From Sphingomonas sp. CCH21-G11 (lineage in GTDB: Bacteria; Pseudomonadota; Alphaproteobacteria; Sphingomonadales; Sphingomonadaceae), in the NCBI RefSeq assembly GCF_001555965.1, contig NZ_LSHX01000028.1, forward strand, positions 1 through 64,000: 64,000 nucleotides of DNA, given 5' to 3'. The first letter of the stretch is position 1. Every line of letters begins with the position of its first letter. The notes beneath the pieces were generated by a model, which did no database searches, was not told the origin of the DNA, and saw only the letters and a program-made list of their open reading frames with translations. Shown here piece by piece: positions 46,622 to 54,955 of this stretch. A program made the position numbers and the translations under genes.

Positions 46622-46676
46622 ACCCGCCGACGGCTGGCGCGTTGACGGCGGGACCAGCAATTCAAGGAGACCGGTT

Positions 46677-46889
46677 TTGGGTGCAACCACCATTGGCGCG
46701 CTGATCGGCGGCGCGATCGACGGGATGAGCGGCGAGGACGGCGTCGCCGACGGCGCGATCATCGGCGCCGTCACTGCCAACGTCCTCAAGGTGGCGATTC
46801 CGGTCGCGGTCACCTATTTTGTCGGCTGGGCGGTGCTGCGTGGCATCGGACAGGCCGGCGACCGGCTGTTTGGCGGAGGTGAAGGATGA
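46677..46889 (+). CDS. small glycine-rich membrane protein (TTG start)
   Basis: A 70-residue product if started at the TTG at 46677, which has AAGGAG 7 bases upstream. A glycine-zipper-like start (GALIGGAIDG, DGVADGAIIGAVTANVL) is followed by one transmembrane helix (AIPVAVTYFVGWAVLRGIG). Function unknown. The stop overlaps the next small gene by 4 bases (ATGA). An ATG at 46725 is an alternative, shorter start. Confidence 0.62.
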   Translation: MGATTIGALIGGAIDGMSGEDGVADGAIIGAVTANVLKVAIPVAVTYFVGWAVLRGIGQAGDRLFGGGEG

Positions 46890-47083
46890 TCAGGCATGTG
46901 ATCGGCGCGCTTGTCGGGCGCGAGATCGATCGACGCGACGGCAGCGGCGGCGTAAAGGGCGCGGCGCTGGGCTGGGCGGCGGCGGGGTTGCTGCGCCGCA
47001 TGGGGCCGCTGGGCATGGTGATCGGCGGCGGCTATGTCGCGAAAAAGGCCTATGACCGCCACAAGGCGCGCCGACGTCGCTGA
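46886..47083 (+). CDS. small basic membrane-associated protein
   Basis: A 65-residue protein translationally coupled to the upstream small gene. It has a glycine-rich hydrophobic middle (LGWAAAGLLRRMGPLGMVIGGGYVA) and a strongly basic C-terminus (KKAYDRHKARRRR). Function unknown; the pair probably forms a small envelope complex (inference from coupling). Confidence 0.6.
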   Translation: MIRHVIGALVGREIDRRDGSGGVKGAALGWAAAGLLRRMGPLGMVIGGGYVAKKAYDRHKARRRR

Positions 47084-47134
47084 TCCGCGCGGTCGCCCCG
47101 GCGCAACCCACACGTCGCCCCGGCTAAACCCTTA

Positions 47135-47213
47135 CGTCGCCCCGGCGTAGGCCGGGGCCTCTGGCAAATGTTGCGCGACAGTGGATGGAGGCCCCGGCCT
47201 GCGCCGGGGCGAC
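47135..47213. repeat. palindromic intergenic repeat, copy 1
   Basis: Outer arms GTCGCCCCGGCG / CGCCGGGGCGAC and inner arms GGCCGGGGCCTC / GAGGCCCCGGCC surround a core CTGGCAAATGTTGCGCGACAG. A second copy with nearly the same core lies at 54.3 kb. It sits between a small membrane gene and gmk. Confidence 0.8.
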
Positions 47214-47264
47214 CCATCGTGCTGGCAGCTTGACGAGCGGCCCCTGCACACGGCAAGGGCGCGC

Positions 47265-47915
47265 ATGGCCTTCGTCCCCGAACCCGATCCGCACGGCTTT
47301 CATCGCCGCGGCGTGCTGTTCGTCCTGTCCTCGCCATCGGGCGCGGGCAAGTCGACGATCGCGCGCAAGCTCCTCGACGCCGAACCGGGACTCGGCATGT
47401 CGGTGTCCGCGACGACCCGCCCGATACGGCCGGGCGAAGTCGACGGCCAGGATTATCATTTCATCGAGACCGACCGCTTCAAGCAGATGGTGGCGGAACA
47501 CGCCTTTCTGGAATGGGCGCATGTCTTCGGCCACCGCTACGGCACGCCGCGCGCGCAGGTCGAAGCGATGCTCACGCTCGGGCAGGACGTGCTGTTCGAC
47601 ATCGACTGGCAGGGCGCGCAGCAGCTGTTCCAGCTGAAGGGCGGCGACGTCGTGCGCGTCTTCATCCTGCCGCCGTCGATGGCGGAGCTGCGCCGCCGGC
47701 TGACCGCGCGCGCCACCGACAGCGCGGAGGTCATCGATGCCCGCATGGCACGTGCCGCGGCCGAGGTCAGCCATTGGGACGGCTATGACTATGTGCTCGT
47801 CAACGACGATGTCGATCGCTGCTTTGAAAAGGTCCGCCAGATCCTGGTCACCGAACGCATGAAGCGGTCGCGCCAGCCCGGCCTGATCGGCTTCATCCGC
47901 GAATTGATGAAGTAA
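47265..47915 (+). CDS. gmk: guanylate kinase
   Basis: Phosphorylates GMP to GDP. 216 residues with P-loop LSSPSGAGKST, the GMP-binding VSATTRPIRPGEVDGQDYHF, FLEWAHVFGHRYGTP and VLFDIDWQGA, all standard for the enzyme. The ATG at 47265 gives the usual length. Confidence 0.97.
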   Translation: MAFVPEPDPHGFHRRGVLFVLSSPSGAGKSTIARKLLDAEPGLGMSVSATTRPIRPGEVDGQDYHFIETDRFKQMVAEHAFLEWAHVFGHRYGTPRAQVEAMLTLGQDVLFDIDWQGAQQLFQLKGGDVVRVFILPPSMAELRRRLTARATDSAEVIDARMARAAAEVSHWDGYDYVLVNDDVDRCFEKVRQILVTERMKRSRQPGLIGFIRELMK

Positions 47916-47990
47916 CCGGCCCAAGTCGTGAGACATGGGTCTCCGGCCGCGATGCAATCATCCTTGCTTTGGCACTGAACCAGATCGCCC

Positions 47991-48015
47991 TCACCCCGAT
48001 ACGAGGCCGGGGTGA
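47991..48015. terminator. hairpin between gmk and the opposing ATP12 gene
   Basis: TCACCCCG / CGGGGTGA, an 8-bp stem with a 9-base loop, in the 114-base gap between convergent genes. A similar TCACCCCGG...CGAGGTCGGGTGA motif recurs near 54.28 kb. It may be a repeat-derived bidirectional terminator. Confidence 0.4.
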
Positions 48016-48029
48016 CGGGCGAATGCGCC

Positions 48030-48731
48030 TCATGCCCGATCTTCGAGCAGCGCCAGGAACCGCACCGCCGCATCAAAATCCATCCGCCGCCCCGCCCGCG
48101 CCTCGGCGGCCAGGCTGTCTTCGCCCCATTGCTCGGTCTGCCAGTCCTCGTCGACCTGCGCCGCGGCCCAGCCGGTCGCCGCATCCACCGCGCCTTCGGC
48201 GAGCGCCAGCCCGATCACCAGCGATCCGCTCAGCCGCACCAGCGACGCCAGCGGCGCCAGCACGAATGCCGGCCGTGCCGCAACCGCATCGCTCAACCGC
48301 ACCAGGGTCGCCGCCGGCTGATCGACATGCATCACGCCGGTGGTGACGACGAAATGCACGTCGTAACGCCGGCGCGCCCAGTCGAGCAGCGGGTCCCACA
48401 CCGCCTGCTGGCGCGCGACCAGCGGCGGCGGCGCATCGGCGCGATAGCAGAGCAGGTCGCTCGCCGCATAGGCCGCGATGCCCGCCGCGAACCCGGCGGG
48501 ATCAGGCGCGATCCGGTCGATCGCCGCGTTGGCGAGGCCGGTAAGCCGCATGGCGGCGGGATCGATCCGATCGCCGACCGCGTCCCATTCGCGCGCGACC
48601 GCATCGGCCAGTCGTTCGGTCGGCAGCGCCAGCGGCACGCGCCCCGGCGTGTTGACCGTGCGGTCGTCGAGCCGCACCTGCCAGCCCGCCCCGGCATCCG
48701 CGACCGTGACCGATCGCCAGAAGCGCTTCAT
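48030..48731 (-). CDS. ATP12-family F1-ATPase assembly chaperone
   Basis: A 233-residue homologue of mitochondrial ATP12, which chaperones the F1 alpha subunit. Characteristic RFWRSVTVADAGAGWQVRLDDRTVNTPG start, AVAREWDAVGDRIDPAAMRLTGLANAAID and the C-terminal EEDSLAAEA-like WGEDSLAAEARAGRRMDFDAAVRFL. It is the last gene of a five-gene chain; its ATG overlaps the previous stop. Confidence 0.9.
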   Translation of the reverse strand: MKRFWRSVTVADAGAGWQVRLDDRTVNTPGRVPLALPTERLADAVAREWDAVGDRIDPAAMRLTGLANAAIDRIAPDPAGFAAGIAAYAASDLLCYRADAPPPLVARQQAVWDPLLDWARRRYDVHFVVTTGVMHVDQPAATLVRLSDAVAARPAFVLAPLASLVRLSGSLVIGLALAEGAVDAATGWAAAQVDEDWQTEQWGEDSLAAEARAGRRMDFDAAVRFLALLEDRA

Positions 48732-48952
48732 GCGCCCGGCGGCGTGCGCCACCGCCGCGCCAGGCTGCGCGGGACGACCGCCATGACATAGACCGCCGCG
48801 AGCAGGATCGCCGCGCCCAGCAACCGCGTCTCGAACGCGGCGGCACGGCCGACGATGACCAGCCCGAACACCGCGCCCGCCGTCGCCGCCAGGTGCACGC
48901 CGACCAGGGTGAAGTATCGGTTGCGGGCCCGTTCCTCGTCGTCGCTGCTCAT
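48728..48952 (-). CDS. two-helix membrane protein
   Basis: A 74-residue protein with a short acidic N-terminus (MSSDDEERARNRYF) and two transmembrane helices (LVGVHLAATAGAVFGLVIVG and LLGAAILLAAVYVMAVVP). Function unknown. It overlaps both neighbours by 4 bases, so it is translated as part of the chain between the HAD phosphatase and ATP12. Confidence 0.78.
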   Translation of the reverse strand: MSSDDEERARNRYFTLVGVHLAATAGAVFGLVIVGRAAAFETRLLGAAILLAAVYVMAVVPRSLARRWRTPPGA

Positions 48953-49608
48953 GCGTGCTCCAGATAACGGGTGAGGTCGCGGGCGTGATCGGCGACAAAG
49001 CGCGCGCCGGCCGCGACCAGCTCGTCGCGGTCGTGATAGCCCCAGTCGACCCCGACCGGATGCACGCCCGCCGCGACCGCCATCGCCATGTCATAGCTGG
49101 TGTCGCCGATCATGATCGTCGTCTCGGGCGTCGCGTCCGCTTGGGCCATGGCGGCATGGATCATCGCGGGGTGCGGCTTCGACGGGTGCCGGTCGGCGGT
49201 CTGCAGCGTGACGAAATGGTCGGCGAGCCCGTGATGTTCGAGCACGAGGCGCAGGCCGCGATCCGACTTGCCCGTCGCGACCCCCAGCACCCAGCCCGCC
49301 GACGCCAGCCCGGCGAGCAGCTCGCGAATCCCCTCGTACAGCGGTTCCGCCTGGAACAGCGCGGAGGTGCGCAGCGCCTGAAAATGGGCCTTGAACGCCT
49401 CTGCGAGCCGCAGGTGCGCGGCGGCGTCGAGCGCGGGGGACAGCACCGCGACGGCATCCTGCACGCTCAGCCCGACGATGCGACGAATGGCGTGGCGGTC
49501 GGGCGGGGTCAGGCCGTCGCCGTCATATGCCCGCTCCATCGCGATGCAGATGTTCGCCTGGCCATCGACCAGCGTACCGTCGCAGTCGAAGACCACCAGT
49601 CGAGTCAT
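48949..49608 (-). CDS. HAD-superfamily phosphatase (phosphoglycolate phosphatase-like)
   Basis: A 219-residue HAD hydrolase: motif I VFDCDGTLVDG, motif II VATGKSDRG, the motif III lysine in HPSKPHPAM and motif IV MIGDTSYDMAMA. The helical cap fits the Gph/PPase subfamily. Substrate unproven. Both ends overlap neighbours (ATGA). Confidence 0.88.
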   Translation of the reverse strand: MTRLVVFDCDGTLVDGQANICIAMERAYDGDGLTPPDRHAIRRIVGLSVQDAVAVLSPALDAAAHLRLAEAFKAHFQALRTSALFQAEPLYEGIRELLAGLASAGWVLGVATGKSDRGLRLVLEHHGLADHFVTLQTADRHPSKPHPAMIHAAMAQADATPETTIMIGDTSYDMAMAVAAGVHPVGVDWGYHDRDELVAAGARFVADHARDLTRYLEHA

Positions 49609-50711
49609 CCGCCGCTCCCCCGGCTGCGCCGTTCGCCGCGCCGTTCCTTGCGCACCGTCTTGGCATGCGCCTTCGCCTTGGCCTTCAGCTGCGCCCGGCT
49701 CGGCGGCGGGGGCGCGTCGTCGATCATCATCGCATCGCCCTGCGCCACGTCGAAGCCCAGCGTCGCCATCGATTCGGCGATGTGATCGGGCAAGCCGGCG
49801 GTGACGTCGATCCGCCCACCATCGGGATGGTCGATGCGGATGCGGCGTGCGTGCAGGTGCATCTTGCGGCTGATCCGCCCGCTCAGGAACGCCTCCGGCC
49901 CGCCATATTTGCCGTCGCCGACGATCGGGTGGCCGATCGCCGCCATGTGCACGCGCAACTGGTGGGTGCGCCCGGTCAGCGGCTGCAGCTCGACCCAGGC
50001 GGCACGGTTGCCCGCGCGTTCGATCACGCGATAGCGGGTGCGCGCCGCCTGCCCCTCCGCCTCGTCGACATGCATCTTCTCGCCGCCCGTCCCCGGCTGC
50101 TTGGCGATCGGCAGGTCGATATAGCCGTCCTCGATCTGCGGCACGCCGACGACCAGCGCCCAATAGACCTTGCGCGCGCTGCGCCCCGAAAAATGCTTGG
50201 AGAAGAACGCCGCCGCCCGCGCGGTGCGCGCCAGCAGCAGCGCGCCCGACGTGTCCTTGTCCAGCCGGTGGACGAGCTTGGGCCGCGCCTCGAGCTCGAA
50301 GGTCAGCGCGTCGAGCAGCCCGTCGACATGCGACGTCGTCTTGGTGCCCCCCTGCGTCGCGAGGCCCGGCGGCTTGTTGAGCACGATCGCCTGCGCGTCG
50401 CGATGGATGACCATCGCCTGCGCCAGCTCGACCTCCTCGGCCGATAGCGGCTTGCGCGCCGGCTTGGCCCGCGCCGCGGTGTCGGGCTTTTCGGGCTCGG
50501 CGGGCGGCACGCGCAGCACCTGGCCCGCGGCCAGCCGGTCGCCCGGCGTCGCGCGCGCGCCGTCGACGCGCAACTGGCCGGTGCGCGCCCAGCGCGACAC
50601 GGTGTTGAAGCTCGCTTCGGGCAGGTGCCGCTTGAACCAGCGATCCAGCCGGATGCCGTCGTCATCCTCCGCGACGGTAAACTGGCGAACCTCGCGCGCG
50701 CGCTCGCTCAT
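49605..50711 (-). CDS. rluC: RluA/RluC-type pseudouridine synthase with S4 domain
   Basis: A 368-residue rRNA pseudouridine synthase. N-terminal S4-like RNA-binding region (IRLDRWFKRHLPEASFNTVSRWARTGQLRVDG), catalytic Asp in HRLDKDTSGALLLA, and LTGRTHQLRVHMAAIGHPIVGDGKYGG. A 60-residue C-terminal tail rich in Lys, Arg and Pro is unusual and may bind RNA. Probably modifies 23S rRNA. Start overlaps the crcB stop, and stop overlaps the HAD gene start. Confidence 0.9.
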   Translation of the reverse strand: MSERAREVRQFTVAEDDDGIRLDRWFKRHLPEASFNTVSRWARTGQLRVDGARATPGDRLAAGQVLRVPPAEPEKPDTAARAKPARKPLSAEEVELAQAMVIHRDAQAIVLNKPPGLATQGGTKTTSHVDGLLDALTFELEARPKLVHRLDKDTSGALLLARTARAAAFFSKHFSGRSARKVYWALVVGVPQIEDGYIDLPIAKQPGTGGEKMHVDEAEGQAARTRYRVIERAGNRAAWVELQPLTGRTHQLRVHMAAIGHPIVGDGKYGGPEAFLSGRISRKMHLHARRIRIDHPDGGRIDVTAGLPDHIAESMATLGFDVAQGDAMMIDDAPPPPSRAQLKAKAKAHAKTVRKERRGERRSRGSGG

Positions 50712-51088
50712 GCCAGCCCCCTGACGATCGACAGGCCCGCGAACAGCGCCAGCACCGATCCCACCACCGACACCAGCGCATAGCCGATCGCGGGTCCCCA
50801 TGCGCCGCGCTCGATCAGGGTCACGACGTCGAGCGAAAAGGCCGAGAAAGTGGTGAAGCCGCCCAGCACGCCGACCGCGATCAGCAGCCGTGCCGGCTCG
50901 CCGGCGGTCGCCGGCCCGCGCGCCAGCCACGCCGCCACCGCGCCCATCGCCAGCCCGCCGCCCAGATTGACAATCAGCGTCCCCCACGGAAGCGCGGGCC
51001 CGAACGAAGCGAGCGCGGCGCGGCCGACCAGGTAGCGTGCGGCCGACCCGATCGCGCCGCCGATCATTACAAGAACGAGATTAGGCAT
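50708..51088 (-). CDS. crcB: fluoride exporter CrcB/FEX
   Basis: A 126-residue, four-helix fluoride channel. It begins MPNLVLVMIGGAIGSAARYLVGR and contains PWGTLIVNLGGG and the signature GVLGGFTTFSAFSLD with its conserved Phe/Thr/Ser fluoride path. First gene of the five-gene chain. I see no fluoride riboswitch in the 70 bases before it. Confidence 0.93.
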   Translation of the reverse strand: MPNLVLVMIGGAIGSAARYLVGRAALASFGPALPWGTLIVNLGGGLAMGAVAAWLARGPATAGEPARLLIAVGVLGGFTTFSAFSLDVVTLIERGAWGPAIGYALVSVVGSVLALFAGLSIVRGLA

Positions 51089-51157
51089 CTGGCGCTGCCG
51101 TAGCGCGGATCGGCCTTCAGGGAAATGGCCGCGCGCCGCGACGGCGACGCGACGCGC

Positions 51158-51760
51158 TCACACCCCGCGATTGGCGACCAGGTCGATTTCGGTGCCGCCT
51201 TCGCGCCGCGCGCTCAGAAACACGACATAGGCCGCGCCGTCGCGCTCGCGCACGCCGCCCAGCACGTGCTGCGCGCCGTCGCGCTGACGCTCGGCACTGT
51301 AACCCGCCTTGGTCGCGCGCGCCTGATACCAGTCGATCGCCTTCTCCACCGGCAGCGCGGTCGTGAAATTGACGACGCGCAGCGCGCAATCGCCCTTCGC
51401 ATTGCCCGCCGCCTCGATCAGCCGCGCATCGGGCGTCATCGGCAGGTCGCGGGGCAGCTTTTCGGCCCATTGCGGCGAATAGTCGACTTCGGTCGCGCAG
51501 ACGGCGGCGTTCTTTCGTCCCTTCGCGAGTGCGCCGGGCGTCGCCGCCGGCGCATTGACGGTCGCCGCGCCGGCCACGCGCGGGTCGACGACGATTCCCG
51601 CATCGGTCGCATTGGCGGCGGCTGGCGCCGCGGTGCGGTTGTCCCCTTCCAGCAGGGCATCGTCGAGCGCGACCAGCGCATTGTCCGGTTCGGACTGGCA
51701 CGCGGCCAGCCCCAGTACGAGCAGCGCCGCGCCCGTCGCGCGCAAAAGGGAATGCGTCAT
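51158..51760 (-). CDS. lipoprotein of unknown function
   Basis: A 200-residue protein with a lipobox LGLAAC (Cys at residue 21), a low-complexity Ala/Thr-rich stretch to about 85, and a folded C-terminal part with two cysteines (AVCATEVDY, GDCALRV). Sequences such as KAIDWYQARATKAGYSAE suggest a small alpha/beta fold. Probably outer-membrane or periplasmic. It lies upstream of crcB with a 69-base gap. Confidence 0.78.
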   Translation of the reverse strand: MTHSLLRATGAALLVLGLAACQSEPDNALVALDDALLEGDNRTAAPAAANATDAGIVVDPRVAGAATVNAPAATPGALAKGRKNAAVCATEVDYSPQWAEKLPRDLPMTPDARLIEAAGNAKGDCALRVVNFTTALPVEKAIDWYQARATKAGYSAERQRDGAQHVLGGVRERDGAAYVVFLSARREGGTEIDLVANRGV

Positions 51761-51896
51761 CCAAACAGCTCCTGCATCATCGCACGAGCCTTGAGTCGCG
51801 AAGGTTAAGAAAGTCTGTGCAAAGACAGTTAATTGATAAAATTTCTGTTAACGCCCGCAGCCAGGCCCTAAGGGTCGGCCGTACGGAGGAACCGCC

Positions 51897-52118
51897 ATGC
51901 TGAACCTGATCTCGATTCTCATCGGCATCGTCGCGCTCGCCTTGGTCGCGGTCGCGTTCTTCCCGCTGCTCGGCTGGGCCAACTGGCTGATCCTGCCCTT
52001 CGCGGTGGTCGGCGCGGGGATCGGCGCGCTGTCGAGCTCGAATTCCGGGCGCAACCTCAACCTCGTCGTGCTGGTGATCGGCACGCTGCGCCTGATCCTC
52101 GGCGGCGGTATCTTCTGA
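51897..52118 (+). CDS. small multi-pass membrane protein
   Basis: A 73-residue, highly hydrophobic protein with about three helices (LISILIGIVALALVAVAFF, WLILPFAVVGAGIGAL, LVVLVIGTLRLILGGGI). GGAGG precedes the ATG. Function unknown. Divergent from the lipoprotein gene across an AT-rich intergenic region with several GTTAA motifs. Confidence 0.75.
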   Translation: MLNLISILIGIVALALVAVAFFPLLGWANWLILPFAVVGAGIGALSSSNSGRNLNLVVLVIGTLRLILGGGIF

Positions 52119-52195
52119 TCCCGCGCGGCACGTGGCCGCGAGGCATACGAGCCTTTCTCGGCGGCCGGCGTTGAATGATGGCTGGCAAAGGCGGC

Positions 52196-52269
52196 TGGAT
52201 GCCCCGTGAGGATTCGAACCTCAATTAACGGAGTCAGAGTCCGTGGTCTTACCTTTAGACGACGGGGCA
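52196..52269 (-). tRNA. tRNA-Gln (anticodon CTG)
   Basis: A complete 74-base cloverleaf on the minus strand. Acceptor stem TGCCCCG / CGGGGCA, D-arm GTCTAAAGGTAAGAC, anticodon stem ACGGA / TCCGT with loop CTCTGAC, T-arm GAGGTTCGAATCCTC and encoded CCA at 52196-52198. The anticodon CTG (plus-strand bases 52235-52237) reads CAG glutamine codons. Confidence 0.95.
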
Positions 52270-52426
52270 ATCGCCGGCGGCTCTAAAGCGCGCGTCGGGA
52301 GGGGTCAAGGGGGCGGCGATGTGGCCGTGGCGGCGCCGCTTGCCCGCGCGTCGACATTGCGATAGCCTTTGTCCCAAGCGCCGAGCAGCGACTTCGCTGT
52401 GACGGAAGAACCGAAGTGAGTATGCA

Positions 52427-53518
52427 ATGGGGGAAAGTCCCGCCCATCTGCCGCCATCGCGGCGACCGGGCCACCGTAACCCCGGGGGCCAGCAGCGGCC
52501 ACGCACCGCCGAACCACGTCCGCCCGAACCCCGCGCCCCGCGGCATCATCCCGGCCTCTACGCCGCGCTGGATCTGGGCACCAACAATTGCCGGCTGCTG
52601 ATCGCGCGGCCGCAGCGCGAGGGCTTCGCGGTTGTCGACGCCTTTTCGCGCATTGTCCGGCTGGGCGAGGGGCTGGCGTCGAGCGGCCGGCTCAGCGATG
52701 CGGCGATCGAGCGGACGATCGCGGCCTTGCGCATCTGTGCCGACAAGCTGCGCCGCCGCCAGGTCACGCTCGCCCGCTCGGTCGCGACCGAGGCATGCCG
52801 GCGCGCCGCCAATGGCGCGGCCTTCATCGCGCGGGTGCAGGAGGAAACCGGCATCCGGCTCGACATCATCAGCGCGGAGGAAGAAGCGCGGCTTGCGGTC
52901 CTGGGCTGCCACAATCTGCTCGAGGCCGGCGACGGCCCGGCGCTGGTGTTCGACATCGGCGGCGGGTCGACCGAACTGGTGCTGATCGACGGCCATGCCG
53001 ACAGCTTCCGCGTGCTCGACTGGCACAGCGCGCCATGGGGCGTCGTGTCGCTGACGGAGGCGCATGGTGGCGGCGACGGCACCGATGGCCCTGCCCGCGC
53101 GGCCGCCTATCGCCGGATGCGCGAAGTGGCGAGCGCGGCCTTCGCGCCCTTTGCGGCGCGGCTCGACGCGCGCGGGATCGCCGACGGGCCGCCGCTGCGC
53201 ATGCTCGGCACCAGCGGCACGGTGACGACGCTGGCCAGCGTCCACCTCGCGCTCGCCAGCTATGACCGCGCCCAGGTCGACGGGCTGACCGTGAGCGCCG
53301 ATGCCATGCGCGCGATCAGCACGCGGCTGGCCGGCCTCGACCTCAACGATCGCGCCGCCATCCCGTGCATCGGCCAGGAGCGCGCCGACCTGGTCGTCGC
53401 GGGCTGCGCCATCCTCGAATCGATCCTCGATCTGTGGCCGGCCGAACGGCTGGGCGTCGCCGATCGCGGCATCCGCGAAGGCATTCTGCGCCGGTTGATG
53501 CAGGGCGGCACCGCGTGA
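52427..53518 (+). CDS. Ppx/GppA family exopolyphosphatase/pppGpp phosphatase
   Basis: A 363-residue ASKHA-fold phosphatase: [16 protein letters not shown] (phosphate-1), [29 protein letters not shown] (phosphate-2) and [13 protein letters not shown]. The first 45 residues are Pro/Arg-rich and poorly conserved, so translation may really begin later, but no better ATG follows. Hydrolyses polyphosphate and/or pppGpp. The stop overlaps the rlmE GTG. Confidence 0.9.
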   Translation: MGESPAHLPPSRRPGHRNPGGQQRPRTAEPRPPEPRAPRHHPGLYAALDLGTNNCRLLIARPQREGFAVVDAFSRIVRLGEGLASSGRLSDAAIERTIAALRICADKLRRRQVTLARSVATEACRRAANGAAFIARVQEETGIRLDIISAEEEARLAVLGCHNLLEAGDGPALVFDIGGGSTELVLIDGHADSFRVLDWHSAPWGVVSLTEAHGGGDGTDGPARAAAYRRMREVASAAFAPFAARLDARGIADGPPLRMLGTSGTVTTLASVHLALASYDRAQVDGLTVSADAMRAISTRLAGLDLNDRAAIPCIGQERADLVVAGCAILESILDLWPAERLGVADRGIREGILRRLMQGGTA

Positions 53519-54198
53519 GCCGCAACATCGGCCGCCCCGGCCATCAGCGGGTGCGCACCGCGCGCGGACGCAGCGCCCAGTCGACGCGATGGCTGGAACG
53601 CCAATTGAACGACCCCTATGTCCGCCGCGCCAAGGCGGAGGGCTATCGCAGCCGCGCCGCCTACAAGCTGATCGAGCTCGACGAACGCTTCGGCTTGCTG
53701 AAGGGCGCGCGCCGCGTCGTCGACCTGGGCATCGCGCCGGGCGGCTGGGCACAGGTGGTGCGCAAACAGGTACCCCAGGCGGCGATCGTCGGCATCGACC
53801 TGTTGCCCGTCGACCCGATCGACGGCGTGACGATCCTGCAGATGGATTTCCTGTCCGATCGTGCGGTCGAGCTGCTGGTCGAGGCGCTGGGCGGCCCCGC
53901 CGACATCGTGCTGTCCGACATGGCGGCGAACACCGTCGGCCACCCCCAGACCGACCATCTGCGCACCATGGCGCTGGTCGAGGCAGGTTCGGATTTCGCC
54001 TGCGACGTCCTGCGCCCCGGCGGCGCGTTCGTCGCCAAGGTGCTGGCGGGCGGGGCGGACAACACGCTCGTCGCCGGGCTGAAGCGCAATTTCGCGACCG
54101 TCAAGCACGCCAAGCCACCGGCGAGCCGCAAGGATTCATCCGAATGGTATGTGATCGCCCAAGGCTTCAAGGGCCGGTCGACTGCAAGCGACAGCTAG
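53515..54198 (+). CDS. rlmE: 23S rRNA 2'-O-methyltransferase RlmE (FtsJ)
   Basis: A 227-residue SAM-dependent enzyme that methylates U2552 of 23S r[37 protein letters not shown] (catalytic Lys and SAM motif), [11 protein letters not shown] (catalytic Asp) and the later KxxxR/E region with [11 protein letters not shown]. It starts at a GTG overlapping the ppx/gppA stop (GTGA), a coupling common in this group. Confidence 0.95.
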   Translation: MSRNIGRPGHQRVRTARGRSAQSTRWLERQLNDPYVRRAKAEGYRSRAAYKLIELDERFGLLKGARRVVDLGIAPGGWAQVVRKQVPQAAIVGIDLLPVDPIDGVTILQMDFLSDRAVELLVEALGGPADIVLSDMAANTVGHPQTDHLRTMALVEAGSDFACDVLRPGGAFVAKVLAGGADNTLVAGLKRNFATVKHAKPPASRKDSSEWYVIAQGFKGRSTASDS

Positions 54199-54329
54199 CA
54201 TCGCCCCGGCCGAGGGGCTGCCGGCACAAAGCGTGCGTCCGAAGAAAGCGTCACCCGCGCACCACCGCCCCGCTGTCGTCACCCCGGCACGAGGTCGGGT
54301 GACGGCTCACCGCGTGCATGGCCAAGACG

Positions 54330-54448
54330 CGTCGCCCCGGCGCAGGCCGGGGCCGCTGGCAAATGTTGCGCTACAGTGGATAGCGGTCCCGGCCTGCGCG
54401 GTTCCCCGCAAAGTAATGGTTTGCGGGAGCCCCTGCGCCGGGGCGACG
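54330..54448. repeat. palindromic intergenic repeat, copy 2, with 32-base insertion
   Basis: Same element as at 47.1 kb: arms CGTCGCCCCGGCG ... CGCCGGGGCGACG and core CTGGCAAATGTTGCGCTACAG. Copy 2 carries an extra 32 bases (54400-54431) with internal arms CCCGCAAA / TTTGCGGG, flanked by a 7-base direct repeat CCTGCGC (54393-54399 and 54432-54438). Located between rlmE and the opposing rpoZ. Confidence 0.8.
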
Positions 54449-54463
54449 TTCCAAATCAGCGAC

Positions 54464-54808
54464 TCAACCGTCGTAGTCGCCACCCAGATTCTGGTTGCGC
54501 GGCGGCGCGGCCGCGGTGAGGCGCAGCGCCTCCGCCGACGCGGCGAGCGAGCCGACATCGTCGGGCGCTTCCTCGTCATCGACCTGGACGCGCTGCAGGC
54601 TGGAGACGACCGCTTCCTCGAGATGATCGGGACGGATTGTTTCCTCGGCAATCTCGCGCAGCGCCACCACCGGGTTCTTGTCGCGATCGCGGTCGATCGT
54701 CAGCTCCGCACCGCCCGAAATCTGCCGGGCGCGCTGCGCCGCCAGCAGGACGAGATCGAACCGGTTGGGAACCTTGTCGACGCAATCTTCGACTGTCACG
54801 CGCGCCAT
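54464..54808 (-). CDS. rpoZ: DNA-directed RNA polymerase omega subunit
   Basis: A 114-residue RNAP omega subunit. [30 protein letters not shown] is the family signature, with [13 protein letters not shown] after it. The C-terminal 40 residues are acidic and Ala-rich as in other sphingomonads. It is divergent from the phospholipase D gene. Confidence 0.95.
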   Translation of the reverse strand: MARVTVEDCVDKVPNRFDLVLLAAQRARQISGGAELTIDRDRDKNPVVALREIAEETIRPDHLEEAVVSSLQRVQVDDEEAPDDVGSLAASAEALRLTAAAPPRNQNLGGDYDG

Positions 54809-54955
54809 GCCACGCTTCCTTCGCTTACGGAATTCGGGAAAGGCGAGCAGGTAGATCGACGGGCGCGCAATGTCAACGTCATGCCCCCGCCCGCGCCGCG
54901 CGCCGCCCGCCACCCTCGACTTGCGTCGCCGGCCGATCGACCCCACAGCATCGCC

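Noticed and set aside
51089..51157. Fluoride riboswitch in front of crcB
   Set aside because: The short gap does not contain the conserved GGNGAUGG / CUGAUGACUCC pattern as far as I can see.
51803..51852. CtrA boxes in the AT-rich region upstream of the small membrane protein
   Set aside because: Three GTTAA motifs occur, but none are spaced as TTAA-N7-TTAA, so CtrA control is not supported.
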